Shown here: positions 6,764 to 12,050 of the stretch, one piece after another
Layout of the letters: every line of letters starts with the position of its first letter
Position numbering within the stretch: position 1 is the stretch's first letter
DNA from: HGM04593 sp964485215
GTDB taxonomy: Bacteria > Bacteroidota > Bacteroidia > Bacteroidales > Bacteroidaceae
Assembly (NCBI GenBank): GCA_964485215.1
Contig: CAZAIM010000079.1
Coordinates: 1 to 12,050 of the forward strand
DNA length: 12,050 nucleotides
Direction: 5' to 3'
The notes under the pieces: generated by a model
The model's database searches: none
What the model was told of the DNA's origin: nothing
Seen by the model: only the letters and a program-made list of their open reading frames with translations
Position numbers and translations under genes: made by a program

Positions 6764-8359
6764 ATGGGAGAATTTGAATTGATTGCAAAGACTTTCCAAG
6801 GGCTTGAGGAGGTCTTGGCGAAGGAACTTGTAGCTTTGGGTGCAAATAATGTTCAGCTTGGCCGCCGTATGGTCTCCTTTACGGGTGACAAGGCTCTTAT
6901 GTACAAGGCCAATTTCCATTTGAGGACAGCTGTCAGAATCTTAAAGCCGATACTTCATTTCAAGGCGGCAAATGCCGATGAGGTATATAATGTGGTGAAG
7001 TCAATCGAGTGGGAACAGTATCTCGACTCTAATTCAACATTCTCTGTCGACTCTGTAGTATACAGTGATATTTTCCGCCATTCAAAATTCGTTGCATACC
7101 GTGTCAAGGATGCTATTGCCGATTATTTCAACGAGAAGTACTCGGAACGTCCTTCTGTTCGTCTCAACAATCCGGACCTGGTGTTCCACATACACATTGC
7201 CGGGGAGGATTGTACGCTCGCATTTGACAGTTCGGGCGAGTCGCTGCATCGTCGCGGTTACCGTGTCGAGACCGGTGCTGCCCCTATCAACGAGGTTCTT
7301 GCTGCTGGTATGATTATGCTTACGGGCTGGAATGGCGAGTGCGATTTGATAGACCCGATGTGTGGCTCGGGAACAATTCCCATTGAGGCTGCACTCATTG
7401 CGCGCAACATAGCTCCGGGTGTATTCCGCAAAGGCTATGCCTTTGAGAAATGGAAGGATTTTGACAGCGAACTCTTCAAGTCGATATATGATGACGATTC
7501 GGCTGAGCGCGAGTTCAAGCATAAGATATACGGATACGATGTAGATGGCCGAATGGTTGCATGTGCGCGCCGCAATGTCAAGTCTGCGATGATGGGCGAT
7601 ATCATTGAGATTGAATGCCGCGACATAAAGGACTTCATCGAACCGGCGGAGCGGGCGTTGATGATAGTCAACCCTCCTTACGGTGAACGTCTTGTGCTTG
7701 AGAACCTGTTGCAGGTATATAAGGAACTTGGTTCCCGTTTAAAGCATTCATTCCAAGGAAACGAGGCTTGGATTATAAGCAGCAGTTACGATTGTTTCGA
7801 TCAAGTAGGTCTCAAGGCTTCGGCGCGTATACCTTTGTATAACGGTGACCTCGACTGCGAGTTCCGCAAATATGAACTTTTCCAGGGTAAGTATAAAGGT
7901 TTCCGCGATGAGGGTAATGAACTCAAGAAGGAGTTCGCGCCTCTGAAGCGCAAGTCGCGCCTGACAGGTCTTGACGGTGAGCCTCGTCCATCGCGTCGAG
8001 AGCGTGCCGAAGATGCTTACTCGAGTGAAATAGACAGTGAATCTATGCGTCGCCGCCGCGAACTGGAGTCTTATTTTGGCACCATGAAGGCAAAACGTGT
8101 AATATCCGGCGACGAGAGAAGAGAATGCAGAGATGAACGTCAGCCGCGAACAGAATGTCGTGAAGGACGTTATGGCGAGCGTCGTGATAGCCGTCCGGCA
8201 GGCCGGCGTGATGAACGTGGAGAGCGCAGGTATGATGGCCGCGGACGTGATAATGCACCACGGGGCAGACGGAATGAACGTGGTGGCAATGGCAGGCCGG
8301 GTAGCCGTCCTGCCGGTGAATTCAAGCCATTGCGTGGCGGAAAGCGTGGCGGAAAGTAA
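6764..8359 (+). CDS. rlmL: THUMP-domain RNA methyltransferase, RlmL-like, with Arg-rich C-terminal tail
   Basis: RlmL-type enzymes use S-adenosylmethionine to make N2-methylguanosine in 23S rRNA (G2445 in E. coli). Residues about 45-155 form the THUMP RNA-binding domain. It ends in the family block LAFDSSGESLHRRGYR (152-167). The Rossmann methyltransferase domain spans about 170-385, with SAM-binding motif I DPMCGSGTIPIEAALIA (197-213) and catalytic motif IV NPPYGERL (303-310). This equals the N-terminal RlmL half of E. coli RlmKL; the RlmK half is absent. Residues about 395-531 form a highly charged, low-complexity tail rich in Arg, Glu, Asp and Gly that ends GGKRGGK, probably disordered and RNA-binding. 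It contains SRPAG twice (476-480, 514-518) and GEFKP (518-522), an element also present in the tail of the pseudouridine synthase near the left end. purD follows after 44 bases. The fold is certain; the exact rRNA base is inferred. Confidence 0.9.
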   Translation: MGEFELIAKTFQGLEEVLAKELVALGANNVQLGRRMVSFTGDKALMYKANFHLRTAVRILKPILHFKAANADEVYNVVKSIEWEQYLDSNSTFSVDSVVYSDIFRHSKFVAYRVKDAIADYFNEKYSERPSVRLNNPDLVFHIHIAGEDCTLAFDSSGESLHRRGYRVETGAAPINEVLAAGMIMLTGWNGECDLIDPMCGSGTIPIEAALIARNIAPGVFRKGYAFEKWKDFDSELFKSIYDDDSAEREFKHKIYGYDVDGRMVACARRNVKSAMMGDIIEIECRDIKDFIEPAERALMIVNPPYGERLVLENLLQVYKELGSRLKHSFQGNEAWIISSSYDCFDQVGLKASARIPLYNGDLDCEFRKYELFQGKYKGFRDEGNELKKEFAPLKRKSRLTGLDGEPRPSRRERAEDAYSSEIDSESMRRRRELESYFGTMKAKRVISGDERRECRDERQPRTECREGRYGERRDSRPAGRRDERGERRYDGRGRDNAPRGRRNERGGNGRPGSRPAGEFKPLRGGKRGGK

Positions 8360-8403
8360 GTAAGGAACAAAGGGATTAACCCCACAACAAAAATATCACA
8401 GTT

Positions 8404-9672
8404 ATGAAGATTTTGCTTTTAGGTAGTGGCGGCCGCGAGCACGCTCTTGCGTGGAAGATTGCTCAAAGCCCTAAAGTTGAGAAACTTTTCATTGCCCCGG
8501 GTAATGCTGGTACAAAAGAGGTTGGCGAGAATGTCGATATAAAAGTCTGCGATTTTGATGCAATAGCTGATTTTGTCATTGCCAATGGAGTAGGTATGGT
8601 TGTCGTTGGTCCCGAAGACCCGTTGGTAAAGGGTATATATGACTATTTTCAGGCCGACGAACGTTTGTGTGGCATAGCTGTGATAGGTCCTTCAAAGGCC
8701 GCAGCCGAGCTTGAGGGAAGCAAGAGTTTTGCAAAAGACTTTATGCTGCGTCATTCAATTCCGACTGCAGCCTACAAAGCTTTCACTGCAGCCGAGAAAG
8801 AGGATGCATATCGTTTCCTTGATGTGCTTAAGGCTCCTTATGTACTGAAGGCCGACGGTCTTTGCGCTGGCAAAGGAGTGCTTATTCTGCCGACATTGGA
8901 GGAGGCAAAGAAGAGTCTTGACGAGATGTTCGATGGAATGTTCGGCGACTCTTCGGCAACTGTTGTTATAGAAGAATTCCTCGATGGAATAGAGTGCTCC
9001 GTGTTTGTTCTTACGGACGGCAAGGATTATGTGATACTTCCCGAAGCAAAGGACTATAAGCGTATAGGCGAGGGCAATACCGGTCTAAACACCGGTGGAA
9101 TGGGCTCAATCTCACCGGTTCCATTCGCTACTGCGGACTGGATGAAGAAGGTTGAGAACAGGATTATACGTCCCACGGTTGAAGGTCTTGTAAAGGATAA
9201 TCTGCTATATAAGGGATTCATCTTCTTTGGTCTTATAAATGTAGATGGCGAGCCTATGGTTATAGAGTACAATGTGCGCATGGGTGACCCGGAAACCGAG
9301 TCGGTGATGTTGCGCTTAAAGAGCGATATTGTTGAACTTTTCGAGAAGGTCGCAGCCGGGACACTTGCAGCTACTGCAGTTGAGTTCGACGAGCGGAATG
9401 CTGTCTGTGTGATGCTTGTATCGGGCGGTTATCCCGAACATTATGATAAAGGGTTCGAAATTACCGGTCTTGATGATGTGAAGGATAGTATTCTCTTCCA
9501 CGCCGGAACAGCCGAGAAGGATGGTAAGGTTGTTACAGCCGGTGGCCGTGTCATAGCTGCAGTATCTTATGGTGCAACCCGTGATGAGGCACTTGCGAAG
9601 TCTTTCGAGTCGGCAAACAGAATTTCCTTTGAGAAGAAATATTTTAGAGGAGATATAGGCTTTGATTTATAA
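8404..9672 (+). CDS. purD: Phosphoribosylamine--glycine ligase (GAR synthetase)
   Basis: PurD joins 5-phosphoribosylamine and glycine using ATP to form GAR, the second step of purine synthesis, in the cytosol. The 422-residue length is standard. The N-terminal nucleotide-fold domain begins MKILLLGSGGREHALAWKIA, the hallmark PurD start, which also fixes the ATG. An ATP-grasp domain covers about 100-300: LKADGLCAGKGV, the glycine-rich stretch NTGLNTGGMGSISP, and the metal/ATP-binding block EYNVRMGDPETE (288-299). The C-terminal domain carries VMLVSGGYPEHY. There is no PurM or PurN fusion. The stop codon overlaps the TTG start of the next gene by 11 bases, which suggests translational coupling with the membrane-protein genes downstream. 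purB is about 8 kb upstream on the same strand but in a separate transcript. Confidence 0.97.
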   Translation: MKILLLGSGGREHALAWKIAQSPKVEKLFIAPGNAGTKEVGENVDIKVCDFDAIADFVIANGVGMVVVGPEDPLVKGIYDYFQADERLCGIAVIGPSKAAAELEGSKSFAKDFMLRHSIPTAAYKAFTAAEKEDAYRFLDVLKAPYVLKADGLCAGKGVLILPTLEEAKKSLDEMFDGMFGDSSATVVIEEFLDGIECSVFVLTDGKDYVILPEAKDYKRIGEGNTGLNTGGMGSISPVPFATADWMKKVENRIIRPTVEGLVKDNLLYKGFIFFGLINVDGEPMVIEYNVRMGDPETESVMLRLKSDIVELFEKVAAGTLAATAVEFDERNAVCVMLVSGGYPEHYDKGFEITGLDDVKDSILFHAGTAEKDGKVVTAGGRVIAAVSYGATRDEALAKSFESANRISFEKKYFRGDIGFDL

Positions 9673-10639
9673 CAAATCCTTACAAGGGCGGTTTGTTTCG
9701 GGCAAGTACACTCCGGCAGCAGTGTTGCTGTTGGCTTTTGCAGTGTGGTTGTGTGAAATATCTTTTGCGCAGCGTGTACCTGTGTCTCTGCCTGGTTTTC
9801 CCGTGATGTTGTCGCATGGTATCTGGTCTGTCTTGCTCTCCTTCCTGCTATGTGTGGCTGTAGTTGCCGTTCTGCGTACTAATGATTTCTTTGAGCGGCG
9901 TGTGCGGCTGTTGCCTGCAATGTTTGTGTGGCTTGTGGTATTGTTGCCAGTGAGCAACTCCAGTGCGGTGGATATGTTGTCGCTTCTTTTGCTCTGCATA
10001 TCGGTTACAATGCTGATGGCATCCTCCCAGAGTGCATCGGCGGAACGGGCACTGTTCTCAACTTTTGCGGTGCTTGGTACATCTTCTATGATGTTGCCGC
10101 ATTTTCTGTTGCTTTTGCCGCTCTTCCTGTTATACATAGGCTGTTCGAAGAGCTCGGGTGTAAGACATTTCCTTGCAGCACTGCTTGGCTTTGCTACACC
10201 GCTGTGGCTGCTTTTCGGAACACTCTATGTATTCCCGCAATGGGGAATACTGTTGTGTCCTTTTGCTGTGGGGCTGGAGAATCTTCTTCTTCTCCAGATG
10301 CCACAATTCAACTGGGGCTATTTGTTGTCTGCTCTAGCCGAATTGTTGCTCTTTCTCCCGGCGGCGGTTATGTTTTCATCGTCTTCGCTTCCCTCTAAAC
10401 CGCTGCTGAGACGAAAAATGCAGTTTATATTTCTGCTGAACGCATACCTGTTTCTGCTCTCGCCGTTTGCAGGTGTCTGTAATGAACTTTTTCTGTTATG
10501 GAGAATACCGGGGCTGGCTGTGATGTCATCCTATCTTTTCTCCTTTAAGTTTACCAAACTTACAAATATACTTTTTGTTTTGTTGAATTTGCTTTGGTTG
10601 GCAATAGCGGTTTTGAATATATGCTTGAATCAATTATAG
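9662..10639 (+). CDS. Polytopic membrane protein of unknown function
   Basis: I do not recognise a characterised family; proteins of this type occur beside purD in Bacteroides relatives (recalled, not checked). The 325-residue product is very hydrophobic, with roughly nine or ten candidate membrane segments (about 18-35, 53-71, 84-98, 103-120, 131-160, 168-190, 195-212, 219-238, 254-270 and 303-322). A short basic N-terminus (LQGRFVSGKYT) suggests a cytoplasmic start, and a basic loop (PSKPLLRRK) lies near 244-252. No catalytic motif, signal peptide or nucleotide-binding loop is visible. The start is TTG at 9662, inside the last codons of purD. No ATG occurs in frame before residue 49, and starting there would remove the first segment, so the non-ATG start is preferred. 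The 3' end overlaps the next gene by 19 bases. Together these overlaps suggest one coupled transcript, but the function remains unknown. Confidence 0.75.
   Translation: MIYNKSLQGRFVSGKYTPAAVLLLAFAVWLCEISFAQRVPVSLPGFPVMLSHGIWSVLLSFLLCVAVVAVLRTNDFFERRVRLLPAMFVWLVVLLPVSNSSAVDMLSLLLLCISVTMLMASSQSASAERALFSTFAVLGTSSMMLPHFLLLLPLFLLYIGCSKSSGVRHFLAALLGFATPLWLLFGTLYVFPQWGILLCPFAVGLENLLLLQMPQFNWGYLLSALAELLLFLPAAVMFSSSSLPSKPLLRRKMQFIFLLNAYLFLLSPFAGVCNELFLLWRIPGLAVMSSYLFSFKFTKLTNILFVLLNLLWLAIAVLNICLNQL
10229..10250. repeat. Inverted repeat (8-bp perfect stem) inside membrane-protein gene
   Basis: GTATTCCC (10229-10236) and GGGAATAC (10243-10250) are exact reverse complements around a six-base loop. No T-run follows, so it is not a terminator. 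It lies 23 bases before a second perfect stem. It may be an mRNA structure or chance. Confidence 0.45.
10274..10297. repeat. Second inverted repeat (8-bp perfect stem) inside membrane-protein gene
   Basis: CTGGAGAA (10274-10281) and TTCTCCAG (10290-10297) are exact reverse complements around the loop TCTTCTTC. It encodes part of GLENLLLLQM, so Leu/Glu codon use could create it by chance. No T-run follows. Confidence 0.45.
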
Positions 10640-11088
10640 AATTTTCACAGGAGTACGGTTACCTTGGGATGTGCTTTATCTCTTTCCTTGCCGGTTCCAT
10701 AGTTCCGATAACCAGCGAGGTTGTCCTCGTTTTCTTTCTGGCTCAGGGCTTAAGTCCGGTTTTACTGACGCTTTCGGCTACGCTTGGAAATACTTTGGGT
10801 GGCTTTACCTGCTTTATGATGGGGTATCTTACGAACAAGGAGAAGGTGCAGCATTTTTTCAAGATTCCTGACCGCAGAATGGCTCGTGCTGACAAGATGA
10901 TTCAGAAGTATGGCTGCTGGACTGCTGCAATATCATTTGTACCGGTAATTGGAGAGGTTCTCTTGGTCTCTCTTGGAGTGATGCGTGTGAACAGGTGTAA
11001 GGTGTTTCTGATAATGGCTGCCGGGAAACTTGTGCGCTACGCATTGATAACGGCCTCCTATACAGGGCTGTCGGGTTATTTCAGATAA
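10621..11088 (+). CDS. YqaA/DedA-like (SNARE-associated family) inner-membrane protein
   Basis: The 155-residue product resembles the small YqaA branch of the DedA/VTT superfamily. Family members are implicated in lipid transport across the membrane and envelope homeostasis; the substrate here is unknown. Visible features are an N-terminal amphipathic stretch (1-12), a re-entrant-type hydrophobic segment with GSIVPITSEVVL (25-36, acidic Glu33), the Gly-rich turn GNTLGG (56-61), a basic loop (72-98), FVPVIGEVLLVSLGVMRV (106-123) with the family-typical Pro/Gly/Glu, and a C-terminal helix with GKLVRY (135-140). The frame is open further back to a TTG at 10594, but ATG 10621 gives the expected family N-terminus (LESIIEFSQEYGYLG) and overlaps the preceding gene by 19 bases. 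The stop is one base from the stop of the convergent radical SAM gene. Confidence 0.82.
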   Translation: MLESIIEFSQEYGYLGMCFISFLAGSIVPITSEVVLVFFLAQGLSPVLLTLSATLGNTLGGFTCFMMGYLTNKEKVQHFFKIPDRRMARADKMIQKYGCWTAAISFVPVIGEVLLVSLGVMRVNRCKVFLIMAAGKLVRYALITASYTGLSGYFR

Positions 11089-11091
11089 CTC
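11073..11091. other. Small hairpin straddling two convergent stop codons
   Basis: A 7-bp stem pairs 11073-11079 with 11085-11091 (one G-T pair) around the loop TTCAG. It covers the TAA stop of the YqaA-like gene (11086-11088) and reaches into the TGA stop of the minus-strand gene (complement of 11090-11092). Neither side has a T-run, so intrinsic termination is doubtful. No other terminator lies between these convergent genes. Confidence 0.35.
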
Positions 11092-11866
11092 AGTACGACG
11101 CGCTGGCTCTTATGCCCTCTTTCTGAAGCAAATCCACAATACGGTCAAGTTCCTCTTTCGATGCCTTCTTCAGCCCCTTTTGCGGGGTCTCACGGTCGAT
11201 GGTGTAAATCATAACCTCTCTTGGCGCAATGCTTTTTACAGTTTCTATCCATGGAAGGACAAACCTATCGCCGGTGTTGTCAATCTCAAGACCGTCTATA
11301 CATCCTTTCAGGAACATGGTCTGTATGACTGCATTGCCATTGAACGCTTTCATCTGCTCTATAATCGTTGTCAGATTATATTCTCCGGCCGGCCGGTCCA
11401 CGGCCGTAATGAAACCGGTATCTACGGTGTCGAGCTTCAGAATGTTATTGTCGACCCTGCTGAGTGCTTCAAACACCTTGGGACGCGTAATGAGGGTTGC
11501 ATTTGTGAGTACGCTGACTTTTGCCGAAGGACAATATTTGTCGCGTAACCTTATCGTGTCCTCTATTATTTCGCAGAACAGAGGGTGAATCGTCGGTTCG
11601 CCGTTACCTGCAAATGTAAGAACATCGGGCAATTCATTCTTTTCCGCCATCTCCTTCAGTTTTTTCTCCAGTGCCTGGCTAACCTCTTCGCGCGCCGGCT
11701 TTCTTGTCGTGCTCCTCCTGTCTGCGTTGAAGCCACACTCACAATACAGACAGTCGAATGTGCAAATCTTTCCGTCGCCAGGCAAAAGGTTTATGCCGAG
11801 TGATATCCCGAGCCTCCGGCTCTTTACCGGTCCGAAGATTGGGGAGGGGTATATTATTGTTGCCAT
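11090..11866 (-). CDS. Radical SAM protein, COG0731-like, substrate unknown
   Basis: The 258-residue product has the radical SAM cluster motif C35-x3-C39-x2-C42 (ICTFDCLYCEC), which binds a 4Fe-4S cluster that cleaves S-adenosylmethionine. A further Cys44 is adjacent. The N-terminus SPIFGPVKSRRLGISLGINLLP (from S8) is typical of a family often labelled COG0731 and related by name to wyosine synthases. True TYW1 belongs to archaea and eukaryotes, so that name should not be read as function. FAGNGEPT (85-92) is the GGE-like SAM-contacting block, and VLTNATL (119-125) and LKLDTVD (143-149) follow in the usual order. There is no auxiliary SPASM or Twitch cluster domain. ATG 11866 is the only start close to the conserved N-terminus. 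The upstream gene ends seven bases before it, so the two are probably co-transcribed. The class is certain and the substrate is unknown. Confidence 0.88.
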   Translation of the reverse strand: MATIIYPSPIFGPVKSRRLGISLGINLLPGDGKICTFDCLYCECGFNADRRSTTRKPAREEVSQALEKKLKEMAEKNELPDVLTFAGNGEPTIHPLFCEIIEDTIRLRDKYCPSAKVSVLTNATLITRPKVFEALSRVDNNILKLDTVDTGFITAVDRPAGEYNLTTIIEQMKAFNGNAVIQTMFLKGCIDGLEIDNTGDRFVLPWIETVKSIAPREVMIYTIDRETPQKGLKKASKEELDRIVDLLQKEGIRASASY

Positions 11867-11873
11867 ATATGTA

Positions 11874-12050
11874 TTATTTTTTATCTCTTCTTTTGTCGGT
11901 ATCTGCCGTAAGCCTGTCGTTGATCATTCGTGTCATATACTGTTGGACAATTGCTTTAAGCTCGTTCTCCATCTCCTTTGTAACAACGTCGTTTTCTGCA
12001 ATAATGTTGCTCTCCATCAGTGGGTCGTTACGCAGGTTGTAGAGCGAAAC
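11874..12050 (-). CDS. C-terminal end of probable LTA-synthase/sulfatase-family membrane enzyme (partial)
   Basis: Only the last 58 codons are inside the window; the 5' part lies beyond its right edge. The frame reads VSLYNLRNDPLMESNIIAEN and continues through an acidic helix with VTKEMENELKAIVQQY (from V23) to MTRMINDRLTAD and a basic tail ending KRRDKK. LYNLRNDPL is the usual late-domain phrase of alkaline-phosphatase-superfamily sulfatases (LYDLxxDPxExxNL). The ending QQYMTRMINDRLT resembles Bacteroidota LTA-synthase-like phosphoglycerol transferases as I recall them. Such enzymes are inner-membrane proteins with a periplasmic catalytic domain. None of the catalytic residues is in view, so an ordinary sulfatase is also possible. 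The TAA stop (complement of 11874-11876) is seven bases before the radical SAM start. Confidence 0.6.
   Translation of the reverse strand, partial: VSLYNLRNDPLMESNIIAENDVVTKEMENELKAIVQQYMTRMINDRLTADTDKRRDKK

Noticed and set aside
9079..9119. Three ACCGGT copies close together in purD
   Set aside because: Two fall in the conserved PurD stretch NTGLNTGG and the third in the SPVP codons nearby. Protein conservation explains them.
10594..10620. Upstream TTG start for the YqaA-like gene
   Set aside because: The nine extra residues do not fit the family start; ATG 10621 gives the expected N-terminus.
11758..12042. Plus-strand open frame with hydrophobic residues at the right end
   Set aside because: It is antisense to the radical SAM N-terminus and to the sulfatase-type C-terminal frame, both of which show family sequence. 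Its hydrophobicity comes from complementing Lys/Asp/Glu-rich codons.
1..12050. CRISPR arrays, insertion sequences, phage or defence genes
   Set aside because: No regularly spaced repeats, transposase or integrase motifs, long terminal inverted repeats or nuclease/toxin modules were seen. All long frames are accounted for by housekeeping or membrane genes.

Overview
The window looks like ordinary core chromosome of a Bacteroidota bacterium, most likely order Bacteroidales. Three things point there: the protein sequences (purB, a tailed pseudouridine synthase and asnS in a row, and the Bacteroides-style PurD neighbour), promoter-like sites of the Bacteroidota type (TTTG about 19-20 bases before TAnnTTTG), and start codons with A/T-rich leaders instead of strong Shine-Dalgarno sequences. 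I see no insertion sequence, phage gene, CRISPR array, toxin-antitoxin pair or obvious defence gene, and no stretch above 300 bases without a gene.

Layout. Bases 1-90 hold the 3' part of a tRNA-Val (anticodon TAC) and its terminator. A predicted promoter at 162-192 starts a plus-strand run: purB (adenylosuccinate lyase), an RluB/RsuA-type pseudouridine synthase with a long Asn/Arg/Gly-rich N-terminal tail, and asnS. A strong 14-bp terminator follows. manC (mannose-1-phosphate guanylyltransferase) stands alone between two terminators. A convergent minus-strand gene for an MltD-like lytic transglycosylase runs from 6578 down to 5595, with its own predicted promoter. Diverging from it is a second plus-strand run: an RlmL-like THUMP/methyltransferase with a long Arg-rich C-terminal tail, purD, an unrecognised polytopic membrane protein and a YqaA/DedA-like membrane protein. 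The last three overlap one another. The right end is a minus-strand pair: a radical SAM protein and, upstream of it, the C-terminal end of what is probably an LTA-synthase/sulfatase-family membrane enzyme cut by the window edge.

How the genes fit together. The themes are purine synthesis (purB, purD), translation (tRNA-Val, asnS, two probable 23S rRNA modification enzymes) and the cell envelope (GDP-mannose supply, peptidoglycan cleavage, membrane proteins). No new multi-gene system is evident. The best leads are modest. Both predicted rRNA-modifying enzymes carry long disordered basic tails that share a GEFKP element. A membrane protein of unknown function is translationally overlapped with purD and a DedA-like gene. 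A radical SAM enzyme of unknown substrate is paired with an envelope enzyme. Hairpins sit directly on stop codons at two convergent gene junctions.
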